In this document: piece after piece, positions 21,488 through 33,611 of the stretch
Layout of the letters: the number at the start of each line of letters is the position of its first letter
Numbering within the stretch: position 1 is the stretch's first letter
Origin: Metarhizium brunneum
Taxonomy: Eukaryota > Ascomycota > Sordariomycetes > Hypocreales > Clavicipitaceae
Reading direction: 5' to 3'
Assembly: GCF_013426205.1 (NCBI RefSeq)
Contig: NC_089422.1
Location: 1,736,001-1,800,000, forward strand
Length of the DNA stretch: 64,000 nucleotides
Made by a program: the position numbers and the translations under genes
The notes under the pieces: generated by a model
What the model was told of the DNA's origin: nothing
Seen by the model: only the letters and a program-made list of their open reading frames with translations
Databases searched by the model: none

Positions 21488-22348
21488 ATGGGTTATTCAG
21501 GCAACCCGGGAACTGGTCCCGTAGACCATGGTGATGCGATTTATGCCATAGTGGCATTTGTGGCACTGGCCCTTTATAATGCCATTGAGCTCAACGTCAT
21601 CGTCTTTTCCTCGTTTCGACGATTCAGGGGTCTTTACTTCTGGAGCTTTCTGGCCGCCACTAATGGTATTATACCACACTCGATCGGTTTCCTCGTGAAA
21701 AATGTCATCGGGTCGCACAATTATGGCATATACATTACCCTCGTCGCCATCGGCTGGGTACCAATGGTTACCGGTCAATCATTGGTCCTTTACTCTCGAC
21801 TTCATTTAATATTCTGGAACCAACTCTATCTTCGGCTGGTCCTTGGCATGATTATCGTCAATGCCTTTATCCTCCATACACCCATTATTATTCTGATGTA
21901 CGGGTCAAACAGGTCGCCCAATAACTCGTGGGTGCATCCCTACCTCATTTACGAAAAGATCCAAGTCACCGTGTTCTTCCTACAAGAACTCATAATATCG
22001 GCGATATATATCAAATGTTGCTTTTCATTTTTCGATGTTCAAGACAGCTTATATGGGGACGGGGTGCGCAGGATGCGCCGCCACTTGTTGTGGGTCAATA
22101 TTCTCGTTATTCTTCTTGATATCCCCATTCTGTGTCTGGAGTACGCGGATTACTACGACATGCAAACGGCATACAAGGCATTCGTGTATAGCGTCAAGTT
22201 GAAGTTGGAGTTTAGGATATTGAATAGGTTGGTGGAAATGACAAACGAGAGGAACAGCGTGGATCCGTTCCGGGATAGCTCGAGCTTGCAGATTGAGCAT
22301 GTATCCTCGGCGTCTACGGCGTGTCAATCCCGAGGTGGCAATGTATGA
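21488..22348 (+). CDS. multi-pass integral membrane protein (DUF7703-like)
   Basis: 286 aa, one exon. Start chosen at ATG 21488 (MGYSGNPGTG), where the conserved part begins (HGDAIYAIVAFVALALYNAI); the frame is open further upstream but reads as leader. About seven hydrophobic helices follow, with FRRFRGLYFWSF after the first and a hydrophilic Ser-rich tail after about residue 245. This matches fungal integral membrane proteins I know as DUF7703, of unknown role. The seven-helix topology with a cytoplasmic tail is receptor-like, but no ligand or G-protein contact motif can be pointed to. Confidence 0.75.
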   Translation: MGYSGNPGTGPVDHGDAIYAIVAFVALALYNAIELNVIVFSSFRRFRGLYFWSFLAATNGIIPHSIGFLVKNVIGSHNYGIYITLVAIGWVPMVTGQSLVLYSRLHLIFWNQLYLRLVLGMIIVNAFILHTPIIILMYGSNRSPNNSWVHPYLIYEKIQVTVFFLQELIISAIYIKCCFSFFDVQDSLYGDGVRRMRRHLLWVNILVILLDIPILCLEYADYYDMQTAYKAFVYSVKLKLEFRILNRLVEMTNERNSVDPFRDSSSLQIEHVSSASTACQSRGGNV

Positions 22349-23333
22349 TGATGTATGACTATCTAAGCATGTTAGAGCAGTGTTTGTGTGTTCGACTAGG
22401 GTGTGAGCGTGAGCACCAGCAACACATGCCATCCACCGAGTTCATTGACAGTCGATCTTGTCCGCATTTGTGCCAATGTTTTAAATTATGATGGGAGATT
22501 TATTGTGACAAGAACTATATGAAACGTGACACTGGCTTCACATATCTTTAGAGGGTTTGTAAAGCCGCACGCTTATTAGCATACAACATTGCAAGTCTAG
22601 TTATGTTACAGGAGGACCACATTGATTAGCCACCCTTTGTGTGTTTCAAAGGCTTTTTTGCATAGCACGAGATTCTCTATTTAAAATTGAACCGACTATA
22701 TTGCGTCTGGCTCCATTGACACATCTTATTTCCTGCGGCTAGCGTGGCGGCTAGTATCGATTCATTGCGGGAACTTGCCGAAACACCATTTTGCCACTAT
22801 CCCAACATGGCTACCCTACTACTTACCTTGGTCTAGCTCTTCAATGTTGCTAACCCAGATTTCCAAAGAAGCATCTGATATGTATAGCTTGTTTCTAATT
22901 CTTTCCGGGAAGACGAAGATACAAATGCAATATGAGCATGGCTTCATCAGAGAAATATTTGAGTTTAAGAGCGGTATGGATTGAGTATTGTGCATTTCCT
23001 CTCATATTTTGCGGTCCAATAGGAACATACCAGCCTTTTTATTCATATCCTAACCATGGCTCGGACACATCTCCTTGTCTTTCTCACAAGTATTCCACGC
23101 CATCTCATCGCCCTTCTCTCAAGCACATGAAAGATGTAATACCCGGACTGAGGTTCTTGTCCGCCACGATGGAACTGAAACGAACAGAATAGCTATTACA
23201 ATCTATAGCATTGCAGCAGAGGCAAACAGCCATGATGCGAAGCTAAGAAACCCGCGCCCATCCTTCAAACAAAGTGCACTCGCGCGCCAAACCAGGTTCC
23301 TGCACATACAAAGTTCTGTGCCAACGTTCAAAC
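22349..23333. other. intergenic region
   Basis: About 1 kb between the membrane protein gene and the GPI-type tail. Moderately AT-rich, no recognisable gene or repeat. Confidence 0.5.
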
Positions 23334-23759
23334 CTAGATGGCCAGAACAACCGCACCCAAAGCACCGAGGATGACGGCCCCCTTTCTGCCCGCACCAGAG
23401 GTGACGACGGGAGGCCCAGTGGCACCGGCAGTACCGTTGGCCGAAGGCGCGGTGCCCGTCAGAGTGCCTACAGCAGTGGAAGAAGCAGACGGCGCGCTGA
23501 CAGGCTCGGCCCCAGACGTATCTGTAGTCTCAGAAAGGGTCGATGCCGGAGTCGAGGTTGGCCGCGCAGGCAGGGTAGCCGTCCTGGTGCTTGGCGGAGG
23601 AAGAACGCTCAAGGCCTGCGTTCTTGGCGATGAAGCCAGGCTGTCATGGATGAGAGTTGAACGCGCAACTGCCGTACTTGAACGGGGGCGGGGGGTTGTG
23701 AATGAGACAAGTCGACAACGATGAAAAGTTGCGGAACCATGAGTCCAAAATGACACCAT
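23334..23759 (-). pseudogene. 3' end of a GPI-anchored Ser/Thr-rich protein gene, 5' part missing
   Basis: The minus-strand frame ends with a typical fungal GPI signal: Ser/Thr/Ala-rich stalk (TSTPASTLSETTDTSGAEP, PSANGTAGATGPP), omega-site region TSGAGRK, then the hydrophobic tail GAVILGALGAVVLAI and stop. The frame opens at 23759 with sequence that has no signal peptide (MVSFWTHGSATFHRC), and I found no upstream exon coding for a secreted domain on this strand up to about 24300. It is therefore probably a truncated surface-protein gene. A remote small exon cannot be excluded. Confidence 0.45.
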
Positions 23760-24711
23760 TCATGAAAACTAGACAAATGGATATTTCACTAGGCTACTGC
23801 TGAGTTTGCCCGCCCATTCAGCCAAGGTTCGAAAAAAGCCGGGCGTATAAGACGCAAATTACCCAGTGTTCGGGATATACAACAAGGTCTCCATGTACGC
23901 AAATAGTAATACAGACTTTGTGGAGCGATAGTCGGGTGGCTTACATGTTATCCCTGACAGCATAACGGCTTACGACGTCGCTGTGTATAACTAGGGCTTG
24001 AGTTGGTGCGCCTACTTGGCCATTGTAATTTTTCTCATGAGCAAGTTTGGGGGCCGTCATGAGCTAGATACCTACCAATCCGAGTACAAGACGATCTATC
24101 GAAGCCTGCGAAGGACCTACAGTGTCACAAGAAACAAACAAGACATTTATACAAAACTGAAAGGGTTGCAGGTGTTTGGTACTGGTTCAAGAAGTGTACT
24201 GCCCACAAACCAGCACAATCTCATAGACTATAATCACCATGAGCCATGGCAGAACCAACCCTAAACATGGTGATTTATTCCACCAATGAAGCAATCAATG
24301 GACCGTATCCGGAGTGTGTCTTCTCACGTCACCATCCAAAGACCAGAACCCCCTCGAGCCCAAGAAGGCGGGCGGCCACTAAGAAGGCGATCTAGTCAAG
24401 CAGCACCGACACAGGCGGTTACATGTATAAGCCGCAGACGACATGAGGTGTATCAGGGAGCTGTCAAGTTGTCCCGACGCAGATACTAGGTTACAAAGGG
24501 CACGAGCGATGCAAATCCACGTTGCACTGCATCGCCATCCATGGTCAACCCCGGTCTCGAGCGGCATTGACGAGAGTGAACCGGGGATACCCAATCCTTT
24601 GGATCTTGCTCGAGTTTCATCTCCCAGAAGACATCTCACCTTCGACAAGCGGCTGGTCGCAACGCCGAACACCGCCAATATACCCCCGGCACGCCAAGCA
24701 AACGAGTCAAG
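23760..24711. other. intergenic region
   Basis: No supported gene. ORFs of 60-120 codons in several frames overlap each other and show no domain. The region separates two relics. Confidence 0.5.
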
Positions 24712-25060
24712 ATGGCTCTCGGCACACAGAAGCAGAGCCCTAGGCATCGCATAATCCTTGGACTCATGGCATTTGGCCCGAAGCCAGAATTCGGCGCACG
24801 GATAACCCAGCTTGGCGCGTTCAACGAGAACTGCGCCGAAAAGGTCCTAGCATCAGTAGAGACCAGTCTCGCGGAGCTGGACACCGATTCTGTCGATGTG
24901 AGGGCATGTACAACATCATCACGCGCAACATCGACACCGAGGTCTCCGCGGCCTGCCGCAGATACGGGCTCGGCATTGCCGCGTACAACGCCGTCGGCGG
25001 GGGTCTCTTCTCCGGCAACATCAGGCAGGGTGTCACGCCGGAAGACGGCCGACTATTGGT
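24712..25060 (+). pseudogene. aldo-keto reductase (AKR7, aflatoxin-aldehyde-reductase type) fragment
   Basis: The ATG at 24712 opens with an AKR7 N-terminus (RIILGLMAFGPKPEFGARIT), then jumps to an internal piece normally about 80 residues further on (VLASVETSLAELDTDSVDV), then shifts frame into another downstream piece (GMYNIITRNIDTEVSAACRRYGL, then GLFSGNIRQGVTPEDG). Two internal deletions, the second frame-changing, have removed the segments with the catalytic Asp-Tyr-Lys-His tetrad and most of the barrel. The 3' end is also lost. Intact relatives reduce aldehydes with NADPH. This copy cannot make an enzyme. Confidence 0.75.
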
Positions 25061-25397
25061 ATGGAGATGTTGCGTTTACGTATGGCTCGATTCATGAGCT
25101 CTTGGGCCGGGTGCAAACTGATGAGCCGGAGAGTCGTCACCGCCGTCTTTTTATCCTTCAAGTCGGTCACGGTGCTCTTTCGAAAAATGTTTCTGTTTGC
25201 GTTGGAAGGGGGATTCTTGTTGTGGAATCAACGCGCGTCATATTTCACGATGTGTCCAGTGCTCCAAGATGCATATGTGCAAAGTTCTGCCGCCAGTTTA
25301 ATCATCAGCAATGCCGGTTTGAACTCCGAATGTCTCTCGGCAGAAAACGCCCCTCTGGACTCAATGTCCAGGTTATCATCGTGAATAAAATAAACAG

Positions 25398-26398
25398 TCA
25401 CGTCGCGTCCCTCAAAACTCCAACATGCACAACAAACCCATCCCTCCCCAAACCGCCCAACAACTCCCCCTTCACCCTCCAAACACGAAACCTGTCCATA
25501 AACGCACTCAACCACAGTCTAAAAACCTCGTCATTCCTCAACTGCTGCGCAACAACGCACACACACGCCGCCCCGTCCCCGCCGTCATCGACCTCCCTCC
25601 CCCTCAGGGCACACACATCCACGCACGTCTGCACAAACGGCCCCGCCAGCGCATAATTGTACACGCAGTCCGCCGCGAGCACCACATCAAACGAAGAACC
25701 CGGCGCCGCAAGCCCCGGCGTCACCTCGTCCTGCTCCCAGTCCAGCGGCCGAAAGTGCACATCCCCCCCCGCCTGCACGGATTTAGCCCCGGATCTCGAC
25801 CTTCCCACGGGCGCCCGATTCGCAGACAAGTTCCGCTCCGCGAGTTTCCGCACATAGCCCTGGTCGGACAGCACGTAGCGCGCTATCCTCGGCGCCACGG
25901 CGAGCGCGTTGAGCGGCGAGATGCCGCATCCCAGCTCGAGGACGGTGGACGACGGCGCGAGGATGCCGCTCGTGAAGAGGGGGTTTGCCGGCGCCGACAG
26001 CCACTCGGCGAAGAGGGGCGCGACTTTCCAGAGCACTGCGAGTGGTATTAGTTGATTTGCCATCCGTGGGCGCGACGCGATGGCACGGCCAGGTCTGCGG
26101 CTCGGGGGACACGTACCGGCGCCCGTTGTGCCGCCGGCCCTCGTGGACCCCAGCACCGTTGGGCTCTGGTGGATAGTCAGATCTCTGTCGGCGAGAGTGA
26201 TTTCGAGACTGGTGGCCTTGGGGTCGATGAAGCCCAGGTTCTGGGAGGGAATGGCATTCGAGTATAAGAGGAATGTCTCTGGGGAGGCGAGGCGGTGGGG
26301 GTTAGCTGAAGCCCGGGAGGGGGGACGACTGGAGACGAACCTTCGTCTGCGTCTTTGATTTCCTCCTCAAGGAAGGGGAGGAGGTCCTCGAAGGGCAT
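25398..26398 (-). CDS. EFM6: EFM6-like protein-lysine methyltransferase
   Basis: Exons 26398-26341, 26278-26117 and 26035-25398, both junctions phase 1; 285 aa. Start is the first ATG (MPFEDLLPFLEEEIKDADE). It is a class I SAM-dependent methyltransferase of the Methyltransf_16 group: motif I VLELGCGISPLNAL, post-I LSDQGYVRKLAERNL, and FDVVLAADCVYN as the Asp-Cys-Val-Tyr motif. The N-terminal block (IPSQNLGFIDPKATSLEI ... GTTGAVLWKVAPLFAEWL) fits yeast Efm6, which methylates a lysine of translation elongation factor eEF1A. The target in this organism is inferred from family. An Ala/Arg insertion in the middle (about 150-170) is a mild oddity. Confidence 0.75.
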
Positions 26399-26852
26399 CG
26401 TGGCATTTCTCAAGGCTTCCGCTGAGACATGTCGTCAGGTCGAGGTGATGATGGCCCGTGAGAATCTGAGGGGTCAGGTCGACGGTTAAATTCTCAGTCA
26501 CGTCAAGCGCCCCACTGCTTCAGCTGCGCTGATTGATAAGAAAAGAAAGGCCCATACAGCTGGGATGAAGCTGTTAAAGGTTGGCAAAAAGATGCATGTG
26601 CCCCGGAATTTCACCAGTCATACATGCTTTCACTTGACTGCGAGTGCACAGTGAGACGTGCCGATTCACGCCCTTGGGTAATCGACAACACGTGTGGTCC
26701 TAGCGTAATTTCATAAAAAGACATGGCACTGTTGTTCATAATAATAAAAAGGAAATGATGAGAGGCATCTGACATCTTCTGTGCTTCCAATGCATCCATG
26801 CAATTGCGTATCCCGCGCTTTCCATACACCGTTTCGTTCCCGCTCTCGCCAA

Positions 26853-27805
26853 CTACACCAACCCATCGTACAAGGACAAGGCTGACACAATCGTCTCATC
26901 GCGTTTGCTCCCCTCCTTGAATTCTTGCATATCCAAAGACCCGTTCTCGTCCTTGTCCATCATGCGGAAAATCTTGCGTACACGCTTCTCTGGGGTATCT
27001 TCGTCTTCGGGCAGTTTGACCATGGAGCCGACCTAAATGGTGTCAGAAACGCCTCTTTACGCCAGCAGCGTGCACTGTCCACATTACCATCTTGTAGATT
27101 GCCTCTACGATTTGTAGCATCTCGTCATAACTAATCTTGCCGTCGCCGTCTATGTCGTATAGCTGGAATGCCCAATCTAGTTTGTCTTCCATCTTTCCCC
27201 GGCTGGTAACACTCAAGGCACAGATGAACTCTTTAAAGTCAATGCTTCCAGACTTGTCGCTGTCGAAAACGTTGAAGACGTAGTCGGCAAACGAGGTGGG
27301 GTCGCCGAATGGGAAGAATTGCCGGTAAATCTTCTGGAACTCCTCCTTGCTCAGCATGCCCGAGGGGCAGTCCTTCAGGAAGCCTGAGCCTGGTATTAGT
27401 GATGGGTCTCAAGCTATCGAATCATGTCTCACGTCCGCAGGCAGACACGCCCATGGCTGTGCATAACGTGGCACGCAGCCGCGGCATCAAAGTCAAGGTC
27501 GCGGGGGAGGGGGAGGGGCAGTTCCGTCTGTACGCACCCTTGTACCACTGCTGAAGCTCCTTCTTGTCAAAGTGCGTCGAGTTCTGGAGCTCGGTGAGCT
27601 GCTCCTGCGAGAGCTTCGACTGCCTGTAGGCCGGAGGACATGGTTAGCTCGTGTGATGGGTCGAGTGCGTGTTGGGCGGCGGATGTTTCGGCAACAGATG
27701 GGCTGCCAAGACAGTTTCGGCATGAAAAAGGGTGCTAACGCTCCATGGCAAATAGAAACAGGCAATAGCCAGGAAGTAGCTGGAGATGGCTTACGATTTG
27801 CCCAT
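26853..27805 (-). CDS. ncs1: neuronal calcium sensor 1 / frequenin
   Basis: Four exons: 27805-27795, 27623-27538, 27383-27088 and 27032-26853; 190 aa, exactly the family length. The tiny first exon codes MGKS, giving the myristoylation start MGKSQSKLS. EF-hand loops are visible as [24 protein letters not shown] and [12 protein letters not shown], and the diverged first hand includes KDCPSG. Frequenin binds and activates phosphatidylinositol 4-kinase Pik1 on Golgi and plasma membranes and takes part in calcium tolerance and growth in fungi. Splice sites are standard apart from the GTAATG donor at 27087. Confidence 0.95.
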
Positions 27806-29987
27806 AGTTCTCTAGATGTGCGTCGCGTTGTGTATGTGTTGTTTGTCGTCGCGATACAAGTGGCGGGGTCGAGGAGCGACTGGCGCCGGTGACTGCTGGC
27901 GCAACGGCAGACGGTGTATGCCGTTGTTCGGACGGAGCAAGCGACCCTCGGGGAGATGCGTCGAGATGTGTAGGCGCGAAGACTTGGCCGGGGCGAGGGC
28001 ACGTTGGGCGTGAGGGAGGGAGAGAGAGCGTTGTCGGCTTAATCGGCGTGTTGGAATTCGGAAATCAGGGCGACGGCGCGGAGGAGGATGAATTGCGGTA
28101 GCGTTTGGGCGCGGGGAAGGGGGTATGAAGAGACGACGTCGTGTAGGGGATATGTGAGGACGCTCTTTGCATACAAATAGACAGTTGGAGAAGTGTAGAA
28201 AGTGATCAGCGATGTGTAGGAATGCCAAGGGCAGAGGTGAGTAAATCTACTAAGTACTTAGAGGCGAGGGCGTTAAGTGTCCATGTCGGAGAAGGGACTG
28301 GAAACATGCCTGGCCGCAGTGGACGAGGGAGGAGGCGGGCAGGGGCCATGCATTGCTGGTAGCGAGTCGCACAGCGAATTGACATTCAACGTCAGAACAA
28401 GGCACGAACAAGCACCTCGCCGGCGGGCGGCTCTAGAATGTCACGCGGCGAATCAATGGCGCTGCCCCGGCTGGAAGGGTGGGGACGGGGCCCGTGGGAG
28501 CTTGAGAGTCTGCAGACTGACTGACCTCTTTGACTTTTACTGTTGTTTCTCCAGTTCCTCAGATAAATACAAGCTGTATGCAGGTTGGCCCGGGCAGGGA
28601 GATGGATGGCCTCCCTTCACAAAGAGCTGCACAAGTGTTATGCGTCTGTGTCGTTGCGTTTCGCATCCTAGCACATGGATGTTTCAGCCTGTGAAACACG
28701 CCCGTGATGATAAATCTCCCACTGGACTTTGTGCGGCAAGCTAGCACAGCCGGCTTTGTATGACGGAACCAACCTACTGTAGTCGGTGAGAAGTGTCCAA
28801 TTCAAGAGGCAGCCGAAGCCGATTCGACGACTAGGCCATCGCGATGACGCGGAACGTTCAACACAGACCGAGAACACAGGGCTTCCGCAGGCAGGACTCA
28901 GCTGAAGGAAGGCACGACTGCGCCAGGCGGCTCTTGCCTCGCCACCAGGCCGCCACTTGAAAGGTTCAATGTTTGATGGCCGTAACCGTGGGACCGTCAT
29001 GCCTTTCAAGCTCGCGCGTGAGCCGCATCTGCGTCCATCAATCGATGTCGCCATCTGCATCTCCAACTTTGTCCACCTGCAACCAGACACATCCACCACA
29101 TCCGCCCGTCACAACCCGGCTCTCCCTGTCGCCAGCATGTTCCTGTCTGCCGCACAGCAACGAGCCGCCCAAGATTACCGAACTCGACGCCGATCCGGCC
29201 GCAGATATCAAACCCCAAGATGACAAACCATCATTGGCCTCGATTTCCCCAGCCCATCTCCACCCTCAAGTCCAATCTGACGATGCGCATGTGCATCGAA
29301 GTCTTGCACAGCCCCCTCCATCGCGCTCAGCCCACTTGACCCTAAGCGAACATGGCCTCAGCTCAATCCGGTAGGTCCAGGAAACATGTCAGCGGAAAGG
29401 CTAAGTGCAGATCATATTAAAATACTCTGTCTTGTGCTAGTATTGTCTGCTCTTTTTCCATTTTAACTGCAAATCATTAGCAGTTGAGGCAGCGTGCCCT
29501 ATCAAGGCAGCGTGTAGCCCTAGTCTCGCTCAAATCTTCAAATGATACAATTGACGCATCATTACACCGCCACAAACGACATCACAGCCATATTCCAAGC
29601 AAATGGCAGTTCCTTTGGCATCCTCGACAGATGACATTCCGCAGCCTCTACCACGACTGGTATTTCCTTTCCTCGACCACAAAAGTCTCATAACAACGCC
29701 TGCAAGCCACGGAATCGGCGGAAAATGCGCCCAGGCCCCTTCCATATACGTCATGTCGTGAAAGATAGTCACCAATGGCGCAAGCTCCGTCCACAGCGCC
29801 GTTCAACGCTTCTACAACCAAAGATCAGGTCAAAGATCCAAACCAAACCACCCAATCACACTTGTCCTCGTACTTGGCCAGACCAACAAACAGATCAATC
29901 TCATTATGCAAATAACTCTGAAAGCAGGCATAAACCCATCCATAATGCCCTGTAATTTCTCCAAGCAAGCACACCATCCAGATAGCT
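27806..29987. other. intergenic region upstream of ncs1
   Basis: 2.2 kb. The first few hundred bases are ncs1 leader and promoter. At 29353 an ATG starts MASAQS followed at 29372 by GTAGGT; preceded by CT-rich leader-like DNA, it looks like an orphan first exon, but no second exon was found. A minus-strand 81-codon ORF (29530-29775) is of uncertain meaning. Nothing else is supported. Confidence 0.4.
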
Positions 29988-30468
29988 CTAGTACGTGACA
30001 AGGCCATCGTGAAACTCGGCATGTTCAGCCACGTTCCCGTTCACCAAGCCTGGCACACCCGTTTTGACCTCCTCGCCGTTGTGGTGGCCCTCCAGCATCA
30101 GCGCCCACTGGTACGCAAAGTTGGCAAAGTCGGCCTTGTCCCGAGCCGTACCATCGGCGGACACATTGACGGCTTGGTTGTAGACGGTATTGGCGCCGCG
30201 GGGGATGCAAGCTGGGTATTTGAAGCCGGTACCTCAACGAGAAATGAATTAGTTACATTTCCAATATGTTAGCTAAGTAGGCTAATTAAATGCTCGAAGC
30301 CTCCACAGCTGGCTGAGTCCCAAGCCATATCAGCCGCTACAACACGCACTCGTCCACGCGCTTCGGATCGCCTTGAATGCCGAACCCGCCAGTTTCATTC
30401 ATTTGGCAACACGAACCGTTTCGCAAGCTCAAGACAGAATCAAAATCCAGCCAGCCAGCCGAGCCAAG
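29988..30468 (-). pseudogene. two orphan coding blocks of unidentified gene(s)
   Basis: Two minus-strand blocks read like real protein with GC-ended codons. Block A (30468-30337) follows an AACAG acceptor and contains GSCCQMNETGGFGIQGDPKR before its stop. Block B (30232-29988) follows a TTGAG acceptor and runs FKYPACIPRGANTVYNQAVN through FANFAYQWALMLEGHHNGEE to a stop at 29988. Phases do not let A splice to B, and no start codon or upstream exon was found for either. They may be 3' exons of one decayed gene or of two. The family was not recognised. Confidence 0.4.
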
Positions 30469-30903
30469 CTGTTATGTTTGTCCTAATACTAAATTGGCTT
30501 TGCTCCAATAGTGCAATTGGACTTGACGGCTCGAGCCTGGTGAAATACCCGTCTGTGTGTGTTGACGACGAATTCACCTGGCGCCAGTGACCTCCGTCTA
30601 CCAACATCAAAATTCCGTACTGTGACGAATCCACGCCCACGGCGGTAGGAACAGGCACCAAGAAATCTCAGCCGGCTCATACGTAAATACTCCATTCAGC
30701 GTAGCTAATGCAACAGTTAATGTGCGCCATACACATGCCCAGTCAGCCATCATGATATCTAACCCAGCCACCCACCAAGTACTCCCAGCCAAGAGAGGGC
30801 CAAACGAAAAACGAACCAAGTCCCGCCGTATATTACACCTCCAGCGTGAACGCCATGCCATCATCACGCTCCAACCAGAGACGAAACACAAAAACACTCG
30901 CAC

Positions 30904-33611
30904 TTATCCAACCACGGCCTTCATGCTCAGGCTCTCCAAGAAGCCGCCCAGGCCCTCCTTCCTGACTTCCACGGCGCAGTGCTCAAAGCTGTCGATCCGC
31001 ACCCGCGCGTTTGTCTCCGACACCACCTCCTGGAACGCGCTGCCAAATTTGTTAAGGCCGTAGCCCTTGTCGGGTTCTGCGTCGGCGTCATCATCATCCC
31101 CCGAGTCCTGGTCCAAACCAGAGTCGGAAGCCTCCGACTCTGTCTCCAACTCATCTTCCTCGTCGTCCTCTTGACCGGCGGCGCGTTTTGCCGCGCGCTT
31201 CTCTTCCCTGATCTTCTCCTTTGCCAGGCGTGCGGCCTCCTTTCTCTTGGCCTTGGCCTCCCTTTCCGCTCGTCGCCTTTTCGCTGCCTCGCGGTTGAGG
31301 AATGCCGTGTCTGGCCCGCCCCCTCCCCCCGTGCCAACTACAACGTAAACACTGCGCTTCTCGTTTAGACTAGCGACCACGAGGGGTGTTCCTCGTCCGC
31401 CGTGAGAAAGTTTTCCGTGGGCTTCTCGCTCCTGCTCTGCGAGCGCTTCTCCTATCCACAAGGATAGCTTCGTTAGAGCAGCCGGATGCGTGAACAGGGC
31501 CACGTCTGGGCCGTCCTTGACAACGCACATCCGGAATGCCCGCAGGTGTTTGATCTGTTTCTTGTTAATGAGCGAGGTTCCCGTTCGATATATGGCGCGG
31601 TGCAGGAATTGTGCTGTAGGAAGGCCGGCTTTGAGAGAATCGATGCTGTTGGCCGCACGTTAGCGAATGTCATAACCGATAGGGGCGGGCTGAGGGGGAA
31701 CATACTCTTCCAATGCGTCGTAGGCTTCCCAGAACCGTCCAACCCATTCTTCCGCTTGGGCGGCAAATTCTACTTCGTCCTCTGCATCATGGGTAAGTTG
31801 GCTAGTTGGCATGGCGACTTCCGATGTTTGCACATGTTTACCAACTTCCAGCAGGGCACCAATGACAACGCCAACGTCTTGAGCGCTGAGCGTTGCTCTC
31901 CAGCCCCAGCTTCGTACAAATCCCCATCCGTCCTTGGCACCAGCCCGGTCCTTGTCGTCAGTATCTACCGCCGGTACCATCTCGTCTAGGTTATATAGGG
32001 AGCCGTATTTTAAGAGTTTCGCCCGCAGCTCGCGCTTCAGCATCATGTCCATGTGCGTGTAGCTCTGTTTACATTGTGCCAAGCTCACACCCATCTTGGC
32101 CAACAATTTGTGGAGTCGTTTGATTCCCGTCTCGCTCCAGGTTTTGAGACGAGAAAATAGATATGGCGAATGTAGCATACTGTCGTATAGACTCCAGTGG
32201 CGGATAAGAAGGAATCGAGGCTCAGGGGAAAGCCGGATACCAGTGTCTTCAGGATTTCTAGCTGTTGTTGGAATCACACCGGCGTTCTCTGGCGCGACCC
32301 GACCGTTGGTAACTTCGGGCGGGTTAAGACGTCTGACTTCGTCTCGGAGCAGTTGGCGTAATCTTGCTCCTCGAACACCCATCCAGCCCGACGGTCTGCT
32401 GCTGTCATTGGAGCGTATAGGTGCTGCGGTGCCAGCCGATGACCGGCCGTAAAGCTCCATAGATGTAACCCCAACAATCGTTAGCCAGAGGAGATCGTTG
32501 TCATCTCTACCCAACTCCGACGCCAACGAGTACATCATTGACGAAATAGGTTCTGCAAACGATGAGCCCATTCTATAATAGCTGTGAAGAATAGCCTCCT
32601 TTTCTTGGCGCAGTCGCAACAAGCGTCTTCGTAAAGCTCGTGCGGATGGCGGTGGAGGCTCTTGTGCGGCGGATGGCGGCTCAATGGCATCGCTCGATAG
32701 TCCGGCTTCGGGGCCTCGTAGGGAAACAAGCCCTCTATACGTAGGTCGGCGCGGTGAATCGGCTATTGGACTCGACTATCTTGTGTTAGTTCACGGTCAA
32801 GGTGGCGTGCTCAATTGTGCCCTACAGAGTTGCTTCGTCGCCGTTGATGTGGTCGGTCCTCGTCGTCAGTCGACTCATCTTCATACCCGTCGGACCAGCT
32901 CTTTCTTTTCTGTCCTGCACGTGGAAGTTCCGGGTCCAAGCTACCGTCATTATCATCGTCGTCGTCGTTGTCGTCGTCATCTGTGAGACCTACCGCCTCT
33001 TGGTCGTGATCAATATCTGGCATATCGACCAAGGCCAGGTACGCGTCGCGTTCCTTTTCCATCGCTTCTTCGATATCACCGTCATCAAATACCACAATGC
33101 CGCCTTTCCCAGATTTATATGCACGCTCAACTTGGCCGCCGGATATACCAACCGGAGTACGTGACTGGTAAGAACTCTGTGCCTCGGAAGTAGCCTCTAG
33201 CGGAAAGCCACCAAAGACGTTGCCCAGATTCCATGGGCGGCGGGCATCAATAACCCAAACCTCGACCCCGCTGTACGGCGCTTCCGCGCCATCTTGCTCC
33301 AGACCAAGAAGCGGGCCGAGGTCTACCATGCCTCCAACCCCCAAGCATACCACTACACCTCCGCTGCCACCCTGGCTTTCCATCATGGGCATGACGAGCT
33401 CCTTTCCGGCTTTTTCGAGGTCGCCGTAGCCAGCAACGGGTTGAATCTTGTGCGGTATGTAATCATGTTTGAGCAGTCGGGTCAGGATGCGGCAACCGCA
33501 GAGAGCATCAGGTTCGAGGGCTACGAGAATGAGGACTGGCGGTGACGTTGGGTGGCGAGTGGTTTGCAGGTGCGTGTAGAGCTTCGATATTAGCGACCGT
33601 GGCAGATACAT
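30904..33611 (-). CDS. cdc45: Cdc45 replication initiation factor
   Basis: Exons 33611-32826, 32775-31706 and 31645-30904; phases 0 and 2 match; 865 aa. Cdc45 is the third component of the CMG helicase (Cdc45-MCM-GINS) and acts in the nucleus at replication origins and forks. Seen: the N-terminal MYLPRSLISKLYTHLQ and PPVLILVALEPDALCGCRIL (DHH-phosphatase-like fold), an acidic linker TDDDDNDDDDDNDG (about 217-230), DLLWLTIVGVTSMELYGR, RHWSLYDSMLHSPYLFSRLK, and C-terminal RMCVVKDGPDVALFTHPAAL. A Lys/Arg/Glu-rich coiled stretch (about 705-755) followed by an acidic run lies before the conserved end, as in fungal homologues. Length is normal for filamentous fungi. Confidence 0.93.
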
